The notes: generated by a model from the letters alone, not told the origin. 64,000 nucleotides of DNA from Burkholderia plantarii (GCF_001411805.1 NZ_CP007212.1:248001-312000); one strand, 5' to 3'. Shown: positions 15,575 to 27,736, counted from the first letter of the stretch. Program-made: numbers and translations.

Positions 15575-16831
15575 TTATTGGACGAATGCGCCGACCGTGA
15601 AATACGGCGACGTCGCGTTGTTGTTGTCGAGGAAACCGAACACGCCACCCGTGAAGATGAACTTGCCGGTCGGCGTGGTGCTGGTCGAGCCCGCATGAAC
15701 CGTGGTGACCGTGCCCGGCGTGGCCTGCGTGTAGTCGAGGTTCAGCGCGGTCGCGAGCGAGGCCTGCGAGGCGTTGAACGGATCGAGCTGGGTGGCCTGG
15801 GCATTGACGAGCGCGGTGGTGCGATAGTCGAACTGGCTGTCGACGCCGATGTACTCGCCGTTCTGCGAGCCGAGCGCGATGGTGGTCTGCGGCGCCATGA
15901 GCGAGATGCCCGACTCGTCGTCGGCGACGAGGCCCGGCACGCCGTTCGCGTCGGGCAGCGGATTCGGGTTCGCCACGCCGGTGCGGATCATGATCGGCAC
16001 CAGCTGGTTGCGCAGCTTGCCGACGATGAGATAGCCCTTCGCCTGCGCGCCCGAGGCCGTCAGCGTCGGCTTCACCTGGCCCTGGTAGTTGTTGGTCACG
16101 AACGCGCCGCTGCCGTCCGGCGACGGCACGAAGTTCGAGCCGAGCTGCTGGCAGGTGCCGGCGTTGATGCCGGTGGTGTCGCAGCGCTGCCAGCTGCCGT
16201 CGGCGTTGATCGTGACCTTGCCGTCGATGGTGGTCGGCATGAAGTTCTGCGACGGCACCTGCGCGTAGCCGACCTGGCTGTAGGTGCCGGCCACGTTCGC
16301 GATGTTGGTCTCGATCGACGAGAAGCCGATGAACGGGTAGTACGGGAACGTCGTGTCGGGCACGGCGCCCACGCCGATCACGCCGGCGAACTGGATCCGC
16401 GCGCCGGGAATGGTGCCGCCCGCCACGCCGAAGCCGACGAACACGCGCGCCGGGCGCGCCGGGTCGAGGCTCGCGCCGTTGAGCTGGTAAGCGCAGTTGT
16501 TCAGCTTCGCGGTAGGCAGGCCGGTCTCGTGGGTGAGCGTGCCGCTCACGGTGGTGCCGGCGCGCGTCGGCGTGACGGTGCCCGTCGTGGCCGGGATCGG
16601 CGATTCGATATAGGAGATTTGCCAGGTCAGCTTCTGCGTGTCGAGCTGCAGTTTCACCAGCTCGCCGTCGCCGCCGCCGCCGGTGTAGACCGTGCTGTAG
16701 TCGAGCGACGACGGGCACAGCCCCGGCTCGGTGGCGGCCAGCGCCGTGGTCGGTTGGTCGTCGGCGCCCCCGCAAGCCGACAACAACGGCACGGCGACTG
16801 CCGCCGTGACCATCAAGAGATTCCGCTTCAT
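15575..16831 (-). CDS. DUF2957-type lipoprotein
   Basis: This 418-aa protein has a lipoprotein signal (MKRNLLMVTAAVAVPLLSAC, lipobox LSAC) and then a Gly/Thr/Asn-rich, beta-rich body without known catalytic motifs. From memory it matches the DUF2957 family, common in Burkholderia and of unknown function; I could not check this by search. It sits directly upstream of the OmpW gene (16-nt gap), which suggests that a lipid-anchored surface or periplasmic partner is co-expressed with the barrel. The ribosome-binding site region reads GGAGCGAA. Confidence 0.75.
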   Translation of the reverse strand: MKRNLLMVTAAVAVPLLSACGGADDQPTTALAATEPGLCPSSLDYSTVYTGGGGDGELVKLQLDTQKLTWQISYIESPIPATTGTVTPTRAGTTVSGTLTHETGLPTAKLNNCAYQLNGASLDPARPARVFVGFGVAGGTIPGARIQFAGVIGVGAVPDTTFPYYPFIGFSSIETNIANVAGTYSQVGYAQVPSQNFMPTTIDGKVTINADGSWQRCDTTGINAGTCQQLGSNFVPSPDGSGAFVTNNYQGQVKPTLTASGAQAKGYLIVGKLRNQLVPIMIRTGVANPNPLPDANGVPGLVADDESGISLMAPQTTIALGSQNGEYIGVDSQFDYRTTALVNAQATQLDPFNASQASLATALNLDYTQATPGTVTTVHAGSTSTTPTGKFIFTGGVFGFLDNNNATSPYFTVGAFVQ

Positions 16832-16915
16832 TTCGCTCCTCCAGGATTGTCTTGTTGGTGGCGGCCGGCTCCCTGTCGACCGCTTCTTTGGTAACCCTCG
16901 CGTGCTGCCGTCCGG

Positions 16916-17395
16916 CTAGCCGGTTGCTGCGCCGGGGCCGGCGTGCGGCCCCGGCGACGCCCCCGACTCCGGCGTTGCCGCCGGCTCCACGCCCCCGTTG
17001 ATCTTGCGTACCGCCTCGCGCGCGGGCGCGGCGAGTGCGTTGTGACGCGCCGTGGCGCCGCCGGCGTGTCCCGGCCCGGTCGATCGGTCGGCCCGCGACG
17101 GCTGCGGCGCGCGCGCGCTCCGGTTGACCATGGCGGGCATCGTTTCGGATGCCTGAACATTGGCCGTGGACCGGTGCAAATCCTGGTAAGTGCGTTGAGA
17201 GAGCGGGCGATGGTCGACGCCGTGGGTATGGCGTGCTCGACATGCGTCGGGGCGGTCCGAGACCGGGCGTGCCGGCCACGGGCGCGGCGCGGCGCCGGCG
17301 GCAGCCGGGGATGCGTCGATCCCCGCTCCTGCAGCGGCCAGCAAGGGGCTCGGCGCGCTGGCCACGGCCAGCCCCTCCCACAAGGCGTATGACAT
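16916..17395 (-). CDS. hypothetical Ala/Pro-rich protein upstream of the DUF2957-OmpW pair
   Basis: This 159-aa reading frame starts at an ATG with GGAGAC and GGAGG just upstream. The N-terminus (MSYALWEGLAVASAPSPLLAA) is mildly hydrophobic; the rest is rich in Ala, Pro, Arg and His with no recognised domain and looks disordered. Third codon positions are mostly G or C, as expected for a real gene here, but GC-rich DNA gives such frames by chance. It lies 84 nt upstream of the DUF2957 gene on the same strand. A real protein is only plausible. Confidence 0.35.
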   Translation of the reverse strand: MSYALWEGLAVASAPSPLLAAAGAGIDASPAAAGAAPRPWPARPVSDRPDACRARHTHGVDHRPLSQRTYQDLHRSTANVQASETMPAMVNRSARAPQPSRADRSTGPGHAGGATARHNALAAPAREAVRKINGGVEPAATPESGASPGPHAGPGAATG

Positions 17396-17807
17396 GCCTC
17401 CGTCTCCGGTGTAATTGTGCGATGTAATTTCGCCGCGCGCCAATCGGCTGTCAATTGATGGAACCGTCTAAAAAACATGATTTAAACGGGATGCGTTCGA
17501 TAAAACCCCGCGAGGACGGGCCGGGAGCGGGGAATTGAAACGAAATCGGTGTTTGAAATTACCCTCCAAACCCGTTGCCGGCGTGCCGCCGGGTGCCGAG
17601 CCGTGACGCGCCGATGCTTGCGGGGCAAGGCTCGGGCGCCGCAACTCAGGTGTATCCCTATTCGGGATATTCACGATTGGGGAAATGATTGAATTACGCC
17701 GGATTTGCTGGCGAATCGAAGGATTGTGAATTTACGTGAATGCCGCGTGGCGAATGGTGGGCAAACGGCGGTGATTTTCGGCGGGACCGGAGAAAATCGC
17801 GGATAAC
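17396..17807. other. intergenic region without a recognised gene
   Basis: This stretch contains AT-richer DNA (around 17460-17530 and 17670-17720) likely to hold the minus-strand promoter for the genes below 17396. No coding sequence, RNA gene or defined operator could be supported. Confidence 0.5.
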
Positions 17808-17834
17808 AAAAAACCGGCCGCGCGGGCCGGTTTT
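17808..17834 (-). terminator. Rho-independent terminator of argC
   Basis: On the minus strand AACCGGCC pairs with GGCCGGTT around a GCG-type loop, and six T follow. It begins 24 nt after the argC stop. Confidence 0.85.
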
Positions 17835-17857
17835 CGATGCAGCGGAAACGAACGGGA

Positions 17858-18805
17858 TCAGCGATTCAGGCCGGCATTCTCGGCCGCGCCGATGTTGAGG
17901 TTCATGCACTGGATCGCGGCGCCCGAGGCACCCTTGCCGAGGTTGTCGAGACGCGCAACGGTGACGAAGCGCTCCTCGTTGCCGAACACGAACAGGTCGA
18001 CGCGATTGGTGTCGTTGTTGGCCTGCACGTCGAAGAAGCCGTCGTCGAGATTCGCGGCCGCGTCGAATGGCGCGACCCGGACGAACGCCTCGCCCTCGTA
18101 ATACTCGGCGAACGCCTGCTGCACGTCCTGCGGCGTCACGTGCCTGGCGAGCTGGCCCGGCGTGAAGTAGGTGGTAACGGCCAGGCCCTTGTAGAACGGT
18201 CCGACGATCGGCGTGAAGATCGGCGCGTTCGCGAGGCCCGTGTGCGCGGCCATCTCCGGCAGATGCTTGTGCGCGAGACCGAGCGCATAAGGGCGCGGGC
18301 TGGCGAGGCGCGCGTTGCCGCCCGCTTCGTAGTCGGCGATCATCTTCTTGCCGCCGCCGCTGTAGCCGGTGATCGAATAGCTGTGCGCCGCGAACTCGGT
18401 GGCGACGATGCCGGCGTCGACGAGCGGGCGCATCGCCAGCACGAACGCCGAGGCGTGGCAGCCCGGCACCGCGATCCGCTTCGCGCCGCGGATCCGCTCG
18501 CGCTGCGCGCGGGTCAGCTCGGGCAGGCCGTAGGCCCAGTCGACGCTGGTGCGGAACGCCGTGCTCGCGTCGATCAGCGTGGTGCGGTCGTTGTCGACGA
18601 GCGAGGCCGATTCGCGCGAGGCGACGTCGGGCAGGCACAGGAACGTGACGTCGGACGCGTTGATGAGGCGGCGGCGTTCCTCGACGTCCTTGCGCTTCGC
18701 GTCGTCGATGCGCAGGATTTCGATGTCGCCGCGGGCGGACAGGTATTCGAAGATCTTCAGGCCGGTCGTGCCTTCCTGGCCGTCGACAAAAACTTTCGTG
18801 GTCAT
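17858..18805 (-). CDS. argC: N-acetyl-gamma-glutamyl-phosphate reductase (type 2)
   Basis: This 315-aa enzyme reduces N-acetylglutamyl-5-phosphate to the semialdehyde in arginine synthesis. Its length and sequence fit the shorter type 2 ArgC rather than the about 345-aa type 1. The N-terminal nucleotide-binding segment is [18 protein letters not shown], and the catalytic Cys116 sits in [23 protein letters not shown] follows as in the family. It is a single gene; a type 1 copy elsewhere in the genome would be normal for Burkholderia. Its own terminator is seen at 17808. Confidence 0.95.
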   Translation of the reverse strand: MTTKVFVDGQEGTTGLKIFEYLSARGDIEILRIDDAKRKDVEERRRLINASDVTFLCLPDVASRESASLVDNDRTTLIDASTAFRTSVDWAYGLPELTRAQRERIRGAKRIAVPGCHASAFVLAMRPLVDAGIVATEFAAHSYSITGYSGGGKKMIADYEAGGNARLASPRPYALGLAHKHLPEMAAHTGLANAPIFTPIVGPFYKGLAVTTYFTPGQLARHVTPQDVQQAFAEYYEGEAFVRVAPFDAAANLDDGFFDVQANNDTNRVDLFVFGNEERFVTVARLDNLGKGASGAAIQCMNLNIGAAENAGLNR

Positions 18806-19016
18806 CTTGCTCTCGCGGATGGGGCGGCCGGCGCGAACGCCGGAAAGCCGTCATTTTAAGACCTGGTGGACGGCACCGTAACCGGGGCCGCCGAAAAAAG
18901 CCGGCCGGCCTCGATGGCGGGCGGCCTTCATCGTGCATGGCGCGCGTGACGAAATATTGACCGGCCGCGCATCCGCGGGCGCATCGAGGCTCGAACCGGC
19001 GCGCCTGGCCGCGCGC

Positions 19017-19613
19017 CTAGCGTTCGTCGGTGACGGTCAGGCGCGCGTAGGCGAGCGCGGAGACGCTGATTTCGTGGTCGAACAACTGGGGCGGCCGGCC
19101 CTGAGCCGCGCGCAGGCGCTCGGTGTCGAGCGCGTAGACGGTGATCACGTAGCGGTGCGGCTTGCCGGGAGGCGGGCAGGGGCCGCCGTAGCCGTCGCCG
19201 CCGAAGTCGTTGCGCGCCTCGACCGCGCCGAGCCGGCCGAGGAAGCCGGAGCCGCTCGCGTTCGCGGGCAGGCCGGTGGCCGAGGCCGGAATGTCGGCTA
19301 CGGCCCAGTGCCACCAGCCGCGGCCCGGCGCGTCGAGGTCGAACATCGTGATCGCGTAGGAGCGCGTGCCGCGCGGCGGGTTCTGCCAGGCCAGCGCCGG
19401 CGAGCGGTTCTCGCCGTGGCAGGCGCCCTGCCCGTAGCGCTGCGCGGCGCTCACGCGGCCGCCGTCGCGCAGCTCGGGGCTCGTCAGCGAGAACGGCGTC
19501 TGCGCACCGGGCCGCGCCAGGCTGGCGAACGCCGCGGCCAGCACGGCGAGCAGGCGCCACGCGTTCACGCCGCGCCTGCGGCTGGTTCGCTTCGTCTGCC
19601 GGCTCTCACGCAT
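19017..19613 (-). CDS. YbhB/YbcL (PEBP) family protein
   Basis: This 198-aa protein is of the phosphatidylethanolamine-binding/Raf-kinase-inhibitor-like family. It has the anion-pocket motif FDLDAPGRGWWHWAV and the later GGDGYGGPCPPPGKPHRYVITVYAL. Bacterial members are of uncertain function. A hydrophobic N-terminal segment (AWRLLAVLAAAFASLA) indicates export or membrane anchoring. The start was chosen at an ATG with GGGAGGG upstream; an ATG ten codons earlier has none. It is monocistronic. Confidence 0.9.
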   Translation of the reverse strand: MRESRQTKRTSRRRGVNAWRLLAVLAAAFASLARPGAQTPFSLTSPELRDGGRVSAAQRYGQGACHGENRSPALAWQNPPRGTRSYAITMFDLDAPGRGWWHWAVADIPASATGLPANASGSGFLGRLGAVEARNDFGGDGYGGPCPPPGKPHRYVITVYALDTERLRAAQGRPPQLFDHEISVSALAYARLTVTDER

Positions 19614-19857
19614 TTTCGCGACCCTCCCGTCACGTCGGGCCACGCGGCCCGCGGCCGAATTCGTGTTGCGACCCTGTGTTAGTGATGGGGCAGTCTAGCA
19701 TCGGCGCCGCCCGCCGAGGCCGGCGGCGGTGTGCGGCGGATCGGGCCGGGGGCGGGAAAACGGGCCGGCGCGACATCGTCCTCGGCAAGCGGCGTGGGCG
19801 ACCCGCTATGCCGCCGTCGCCAGCAGGTCCCGCGCCCCCCGCGCCAAGGCGCACGCG
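19614..19857. other. intergenic region without a recognised gene
   Basis: This lies between the PEBP gene start and the pyrE terminator. It presumably holds the PEBP promoter. The plus-strand frames here are Arg/Pro-rich and lack ribosome-binding sites. Confidence 0.5.
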
Positions 19858-19882
19858 AAAAAAAGCCCGTCGATGACGGGCC
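19858..19882 (-). terminator. Rho-independent terminator of pyrE
   Basis: On the minus strand GCCCGTC pairs with GACGGGC, followed by seven T. It starts 37 nt after the pyrE stop. Confidence 0.85.
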
Positions 19883-19918
19883 TCGTCGGCTGGCGCGCCA
19901 TCGAGGGCGCCGGGCCGC

Positions 19919-20605
19919 TTACTCCTTCGGCGAGGTCGCGCCGCCGTGCGCGGCCGACCATTCGGCCGGCGCGTGCAGGAATTTCTCGACCTCGTCGAGC
20001 GTCTTCGTCTCGAAGTAGCCCGAGGCCTTGGCGACGCGCAGCACGTCCCACCAGGTGGCCAGCGCGTGCAGGTCGACGTCGATGTCCTTCAGGACCGAGA
20101 CGCTTTCCTTGAAGATGTTGTAGTGGAACAGCACGAAGCAGTGGTTCACCGTGGCGCCGGCCGTGCGCAGCGCGTTGATGAAGTTCACCTTGCTGCGGCT
20201 GTCGGTGGTCAGGTCTTCCACCAGCAGCACGCGCGAACCTTCCTCGAGATGGCCCTCGATCTGCGCGTTGCGGCCGAAGCCCTTCGGCTTTTTCCGCACG
20301 TACTGCATCGGCAGCATCATCCGGTCGGCGATCCACGCCGCGAACGGAATACCGGCGGTTTCACCGCCCGCCACCGCGTCGATCTGCTCGAAACCGACGT
20401 CGCGCAGGATCGTCGCTTCCGCCATCTCCATCAGGCCGCGGCGCACGCGCGGATACGAGATCAGCTTGCGGCAGTCGATGTAGACGGGGCTCGCCCAGCC
20501 GGACGTGAAGATGAACGGCTTTTCGGCGTTGAAGTGGACCGCCTGCACTTCGAGCAGGATTTTGGCGGTGGTGTCGGAGATCGTTTGACGATCGAAGCCT
20601 GTCAT
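19919..20605 (-). CDS. pyrE: orotate phosphoribosyltransferase
   Basis: This 228-aa enzyme joins orotate to PRPP to form OMP in pyrimidine synthesis. The PRPP-binding motif is [14 protein letters not shown], and the catalytic loop segment [17 protein letters not shown] carries the conserved lysines. The start at 20605 has AAGGA six bases upstream; another ATG two codons earlier is less well placed. The C-terminus (after about 210) is slightly extended compared with E. coli PyrE. Confidence 0.96.
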   Translation of the reverse strand: MTGFDRQTISDTTAKILLEVQAVHFNAEKPFIFTSGWASPVYIDCRKLISYPRVRRGLMEMAEATILRDVGFEQIDAVAGGETAGIPFAAWIADRMMLPMQYVRKKPKGFGRNAQIEGHLEEGSRVLLVEDLTTDSRSKVNFINALRTAGATVNHCFVLFHYNIFKESVSVLKDIDVDLHALATWWDVLRVAKASGYFETKTLDEVEKFLHAPAEWSAAHGGATSPKE

Positions 20606-21099
20606 GGGCATTCCTTGGGTGATGAGCTCAGAGGCCGGGCGCGGGGCACCGTGGCGCGGCGACGGAATTCCCGCCGCAAGGGCGGGCCGGCGGGTGGGCC
20701 GGCGGCGGAGGAACATCGCTGCGCGCGTGGGCCGACATTTTACCCGAATCGGAACCCGGCCGGCCGTCGCCGTCGGGCCGGCCGCGCACGGCGCGTCGTG
20801 GGCCGCCGGCGGCGCGGCGGGCGACCCTCGCCGGGCGGCGTGCGCGGCACGCTGTCGCGGCAATATCGGGTATCCGGCAGTGCAGCAACGCGCGTGCCGG
20901 GGCAGGTGTACACTGCGTACGCAAAGAATTCGCCCGGTAGTTTGGCCTCCTTGCTTATCCCGCAGACAGGTCCGGCAGCGCACCGATCCGGCGCGACGCC
21001 CGCCCCCATCGACCACCCCCTCGATTGCCTCGTTCCGGCGCCTGCCGGTTGCCGAATGCCGGGCCGCCCACCTCGCCTTTCTCGCAGATCAGATCAATC

Positions 21100-23376
<2,277 letters not shown>

Positions 23377-23412
23377 GCCCGCGCGGGGCGGGACGGCCCC
23401 GCCGGAAGCACC

Positions 23413-23449
23413 AACGCCACGGTCCTCGCGGGCCGTGGCGTTTTTTTTC
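23413..23449 (+). terminator. Rho-independent terminator of maeB
   Basis: AACGCCACGG (23413-23422) pairs perfectly with CCGTGGCGTT (23433-23442), followed by T. It begins 36 nt after the stop codon. Confidence 0.9.
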
Positions 23450-23494
23450 GACCGCCCGGAACGGCGCCCGGCCGGCCGGCGGGCGCGGCGCGCC

Positions 23495-26400
23495 CTACGC
23501 CACGTGCCGCGTCTCGGCCTCGGGGCCGTTCCAGCGCGCGAGCAGCCCCTCCCACTTGCTGCGGACCGCGCGCAGGTTGTTCTCCTTCACGTGCCCGTAG
23601 CCGCGAATGCCGTCCGGCAGGTTCGCGAGTTCGAGCGCGAGCGGCAGCCGCTGCGGCGTCAGCCGCGCGACGAGGGTGTCGACCAGCGCCACGTATTCGC
23701 CGATCAGCGCGCGCTCGGTGCGCCGTTCCTCGGTGCGGCCGAACGGATCGAACGCGGTGCCGCGCAGGCCCTTGAGCTTCGCGAGCAGCCGGAACGCGTT
23801 CAGCATCCACGGCCCGTAGGCCTTCTTCACCAGCCGGCCGTGCTCGTCGTGCTTCGCGAAGATCGGCGGCGCGAGGTGGTAGCGCAGCGTCAGTTCGCCG
23901 TCGAACTGCGCGGCCAGCTTCGCGAGGAAGGCCGGATCGGACTGCAGGCGCGCGACCTCGTACTCGTCCTTGTAGGCCATCAGCTTGTACAGGTTGCGCG
24001 CGACCGCCTCGGTCAGCGGCTCCTGCGCGTGATCGCCGTCGAGCCGGCGCTCGGCCTCGCGCACGCGTTCGACGACGCTCGTGTAGCGCGCCGCGTAGGC
24101 GGCGTTCTGGTACGCACCCAGTTGCGCGACGCGCGTCGCGATCAGCGTGTCCACCGCCTTCTTCGTGTGCAGCGAGATCACCGTCGCGCCGTCGGCGGCC
24201 GCCGTGCCCGCCTGTCCCGACGCGGCCTGCCGCACGCCGGCCGGATCGTGCGCGGCGCGGCGGCCCCATTCGAAGGCCGTGCGGTTCTTCTCCACCTGCA
24301 CGCCGTTCAGTTCGATCGCGCGCGCCAGCGAGGCGTGCGTGAGCGGCAGCCAGCCGCGCTGCCACGCGTAGCCGAGCACGAACGGGTTCGCATAGATCGC
24401 GTCGCCGAGCAGCGCGACGGCGAAATGGTTCGCATCGACGAGATCGACCGTCTCGCCGGCCGAGGCGCGGATGTCGCGCTCGGCGCTGGTGCCCGGGAAC
24501 GACCACTGCGGATGCTTGATGAAATCGGCGGTCGGCGTCTTCGCGCTGTTGACGACCACGCGCGTTTCGCCGAGCCGCATGCGCGAGGTGCATTCGTCGC
24601 TGGCGGTCACCAGCGCGTCGCCGCCGATCACGAGGTCGGCCTCGCCCATCGCGATGCGCGTCGCGTGGATGTCCGCGGGCGCGTGCGCGATCTGCACGTG
24701 GCTCATCACGGCGCCGCCCTTCTGCGCGAGGCCGGTGACGTCGAGCACCGTCACGCCCTTGTTCTCCAGGTGCGCGGCCATGCCGATCAGCGCGCCGATC
24801 GTCACCACGCCGGTGCCGCCCACGCCCGTCACCAGCACGCCGTAGGTGCGCGCGATCGCGGGCAGCGCCGGTTCGGGCAGCGCCGGCAGCGAGGCGGCGT
24901 CCATCGTCACGGCCTTCGGCTTCCTCAGCTGCGCGCCTTCGACGGTCACGAAGCTCGGGCAGAAGCCCTTCACGCACGAGAAGTCCTTGTTGCAGCTCGA
25001 CTGGTTGATCTGCCGCTTGGTGCCGAATTCGGTGTCGAGCGGCTCGACCGACAGGCAGTTCGACTGCACCGAGCAATCGCCGCAGCCTTCGCAGACCGCC
25101 TCGTTGATCACCACGCGGCGCGCCGGATCGGGGAACGTGCCGCGCTTGCGGCGGCGGCGCTTCTCGGTCGCGCAGGTCTGGTCGTAGATCAGCACCGTGG
25201 TGCCGGCGATCTCGCGCAACTCGCGCTGCACCGCGTCGAGCCGGTCGCGATGGTGGATCGCCACGTCCGGCGCGAGCCGCGCGTGCTGGCCTTCGTACTT
25301 CTGCGGTTCGTCGGTGACGATCACGATTTTCGCCGCGCCCTCGGCCGCCATCTGGTGCGTGATCTGCGGCACGGTCAGCGTGCCGTCCACGGGCTGGCCG
25401 CCCGTCATCGCCACCGCGTCGTTGTAGAGGATCTTGTAGGTGATGTTCGCCTTCGACGCGATCGCCGCGCGGATCGCGAGCAGCCCGGAGTGGAAATAGG
25501 TGCCGTCGCCGAGGTTCGCGAACACGTGCTTCTCGTCGGTGAACGGCGCCTGGCCGATCCACGGCACGCCTTCGCCGCCCATCTGGCTGAAGCTGCTGGT
25601 ATTGCGGTCCATCCAGATCGTCATGTAGTGGCAGCCGATCCCGGCGATCGCGCGCGAGCCGTCCGGCACGTTGGTCGAGGTGTTGTGCGGGCAGCCCGAG
25701 CAGAACCACGGCTTGCGCTCGGCGGTGACGTGCGGCCGCGCGAGCGCGGCCTCCTTGGCGGTGATCACCGCGATGCGCGCGGCGATGCGCGCGCGCACGT
25801 CGGACGGCAGCTCGAACTTGTCGAGCCGGGTGGCGATCGCCTTCGCGATGATCGCCGGCGACAGCTCGTAGTGCGCGGGCAGCAGCCAGTTGCCCATCGG
25901 CACCGACCATTCGCCGCCCGCGCCGTCCTTTTCATCGAACTTGCCGAAGATGCGCGGGCGCTGGCCGTCCGGCCAGTTGTAGAGCTCTTCCTTGATCGCG
26001 TATTCGAGGATCTGGCGCTTTTCCTCGATCACGAGGATCTCGTCGAGGCCGCGTGCGAACTGCTGCGCGCCCTGCGCCTCCAGCGGCCAGACGCAGCCGA
26101 CCTTGTAGAGGCGGATGCCGATCCGCGCGCAGGTCGCGTCGTCGAGGCCGAGATCGGTCAGCGCCTGGCGCACGTCGAGGTAGGCCTTGCCCGCGGTCAT
26201 GATGCCGAAGCGCGCCTGCGGGGAATCGATCTCGATGCGGTCAAGCCGGTTGGCGCGCACGTAGGCGAGCGCCGCGTACCATTTGTAGTCGATCATCCGC
26301 GCTTCCTGCACGAGCGGCGGATCGGGCCAGCGGATGTTGAGGCCGCCCTCGGGCATCATGAAATCCGACGGCAGCATGATGTTCGCGCGCTGCGGGTCGA

Positions 26401-27082
26401 GATCGACCGAGGCCGACGATTCGACCACGTCGGTCACGCATTTCAGCGAGACCCAGAGCCCCGAGTAGCGGCTCATCGCCCAGCCGTGCAGGCCAAAATC
26501 GAGATATTCCTGGACGTTGGCGGGGAACAGCACCGGCAGCCCGCAGGCCTTGAGCAGATGCTCGGACTGGTGCGCGAGCGTCGACGATTTCGCGGCGTGG
26601 TCGTCGCCGACCAGCACCAGCACGCCGCCGTGCGGCGAGCTGCCGGCCGAATTGGCGTGCTTGAGCACGTCGGCCGAGCGATCGACACCGGGGCCCTTGC
26701 CGTACCACATGCCGAACACGCCGTCGAACTTCGCGCCGGGATAGAGGTTGACCTGCTGCGAGCCCCACACGGCGGTGGCGGCGAGATCCTCGTTGAGGCC
26801 CGCCTGGAACACGATGCGGTTGGCGGCGAGATGTTTCTGCGCCTTCCAGAGCGACTGGTCGAGGCCGCCGAGCGGTGAGCCGCGGTAGCCGGAGATGAAG
26901 CCGGCGGTATTGAGGCCGGCGGCGCGGTCGCGCGCCTGCTGCAGCATCGGCAGCCTGACCAGCGCCTGCACGCCGCTCATGTAGGCGCGGCCGCGCTCGA
27001 GCGTGTATTTGTCGTCGAGCGTGACCGACTGCAGGGCGGCTTCCAGCGTCGCGCGCTGGCCGGCATCAAGTGGGGCGTTCAT
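23495..27082 (-). CDS. single-chain indolepyruvate ferredoxin oxidoreductase
   Basis: This 1195-aa protein fuses the alpha, ferredoxin-like and gamma parts of an indolepyruvate/2-ketoacid oxidoreductase. The N-terminal pyrimidine-binding region contains GYRGSPLGGLDQSLW. The TPP domain follows CSGCPHNTST, with GIGCHYMTIW. The cysteine block VCEGCGDCSVQSNC, CNKDFSCVKGFC carries Fe-S ligands. The C-terminal gamma domain has GVGGTGVVTIGALIG. Family members oxidatively decarboxylate arylpyruvates to arylacetyl-CoA, passing electrons to ferredoxin or another acceptor. GGAGGAGAC lies just before the ATG. Nearby hppD and the paa genes support a role in aromatic amino-acid breakdown. Confidence 0.93.
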   Translation of the reverse strand: MNAPLDAGQRATLEAALQSVTLDDKYTLERGRAYMSGVQALVRLPMLQQARDRAAGLNTAGFISGYRGSPLGGLDQSLWKAQKHLAANRIVFQAGLNEDLAATAVWGSQQVNLYPGAKFDGVFGMWYGKGPGVDRSADVLKHANSAGSSPHGGVLVLVGDDHAAKSSTLAHQSEHLLKACGLPVLFPANVQEYLDFGLHGWAMSRYSGLWVSLKCVTDVVESSASVDLDPQRANIMLPSDFMMPEGGLNIRWPDPPLVQEARMIDYKWYAALAYVRANRLDRIEIDSPQARFGIMTAGKAYLDVRQALTDLGLDDATCARIGIRLYKVGCVWPLEAQGAQQFARGLDEILVIEEKRQILEYAIKEELYNWPDGQRPRIFGKFDEKDGAGGEWSVPMGNWLLPAHYELSPAIIAKAIATRLDKFELPSDVRARIAARIAVITAKEAALARPHVTAERKPWFCSGCPHNTSTNVPDGSRAIAGIGCHYMTIWMDRNTSSFSQMGGEGVPWIGQAPFTDEKHVFANLGDGTYFHSGLLAIRAAIASKANITYKILYNDAVAMTGGQPVDGTLTVPQITHQMAAEGAAKIVIVTDEPQKYEGQHARLAPDVAIHHRDRLDAVQRELREIAGTTVLIYDQTCATEKRRRRKRGTFPDPARRVVINEAVCEGCGDCSVQSNCLSVEPLDTEFGTKRQINQSSCNKDFSCVKGFCPSFVTVEGAQLRKPKAVTMDAASLPALPEPALPAIARTYGVLVTGVGGTGVVTIGALIGMAAHLENKGVTVLDVTGLAQKGGAVMSHVQIAHAPADIHATRIAMGEADLVIGGDALVTASDECTSRMRLGETRVVVNSAKTPTADFIKHPQWSFPGTSAERDIRASAGETVDLVDANHFAVALLGDAIYANPFVLGYAWQRGWLPLTHASLARAIELNGVQVEKNRTAFEWGRRAAHDPAGVRQAASGQAGTAAADGATVISLHTKKAVDTLIATRVAQLGAYQNAAYAARYTSVVERVREAERRLDGDHAQEPLTEAVARNLYKLMAYKDEYEVARLQSDPAFLAKLAAQFDGELTLRYHLAPPIFAKHDEHGRLVKKAYGPWMLNAFRLLAKLKGLRGTAFDPFGRTEERRTERALIGEYVALVDTLVARLTPQRLPLALELANLPDGIRGYGHVKENNLRAVRSKWEGLLARWNGPEAETRHVA

Positions 27083-27258
27083 GACTGCGTCTCCTCCAAC
27101 CGTTTGGGATCACCAAAACTCTCGGCATCGGCGTCTTGTGGCCGCGTTTGCCGGGCGCCATATTGGCGGGTTTTCATCGATGGTAGCACTGGTGGAAACC
27201 CGTCGTTTTGTTGCGAATTCTGTTAGCAATTCTTCCGAATGGCTGACGATTTTCTGCG

Positions 27259-27281
27259 TTACATCATGTAAAAGCATGTAA
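27259..27281. promoter_or_regulatory. operator-like triple ATGTAA half-site
   Basis: TTACAT-C-ATGTAA (27259-27271) is a perfect palindrome, and a third ATGTAA follows at 27276-27281. It lies in the divergent region between the oxidoreductase gene (minus) and the small secreted peptide gene (plus). The binding protein is unknown; the nearby Lrp-type regulator is one candidate. Confidence 0.4.
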
Positions 27282-27393
27282 GGCCGCGGGCTGCTGTCAC
27301 ACTTCTTGTTTAGTCTGTTGCGCTGCCGGCAATGGTCGGGCCCCAGACGGCCCTGCTGAGAGAGAAGCAGCCGGCGATGACAACGGAGGTGCA

Positions 27394-27585
27394 ATGAGTA
27401 CGAGAAATATCCAGAATTTCCTGATGGTGTCCGCCGCGTTCTTCGCGATGACGGGGCCGGTGCGTTCGCAAGGCGCGAGCGCGTTGGCCACGGCGGGTAC
27501 CCAGATGCAGCAGATCACCGGCGACGCGATCGCGCCGGCCGGCGTGACGGCCACCACCCAGGTAGCGGGCGCGCCGAAGCGCTGA
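27394..27585 (+). CDS. short putative secreted peptide
   Basis: This 63-aa product begins behind a near-perfect ribosome-binding site (GGAGGTGCA then ATG). The N-terminus (MSTRNIQNFLMVSAAFFAMT) has a basic residue, a hydrophobic core and a likely cleavage region near RSQGASA, leaving a mature peptide of about 35 residues rich in Ala, Thr, Gln and Gly. No family is recognised. A perfect 15-bp terminator hairpin follows. The ribosome-binding site, signal peptide and terminator support a real gene. Confidence 0.65.
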   Translation: MSTRNIQNFLMVSAAFFAMTGPVRSQGASALATAGTQMQQITGDAIAPAGVTATTQVAGAPKR

Positions 27586-27660
27586 GGTCCCGGCCGCCGG
27601 CTTCGTGCCGCCACGCGACTGATGCATCGCGCGGTCGGCTCCGGCCCGGTCGATGAATGC

Positions 27661-27699
27661 AAAAAGGGCGGAAATCGCGGGATTTCCGCCCTTTTCTTC
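27661..27699. terminator. bidirectional terminator between the small peptide gene and hppD
   Basis: A perfect 15-bp stem (27662-27676 with 27681-27695), loop GCGG, has A-runs on one side and T-runs on the other. It serves convergent transcription from both flanking genes. Confidence 0.9.
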
Positions 27700-27736
27700 T
27701 GTGTGGCGCCGTGGTCGGGCGCCCGGTGTTTCGATG

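Noticed and set aside
23435..26878. A 1147-aa plus-strand frame opposite the indolepyruvate oxidoreductase
   Set aside because: A mirror frame of a clear gene; it shows no recognisable domain.
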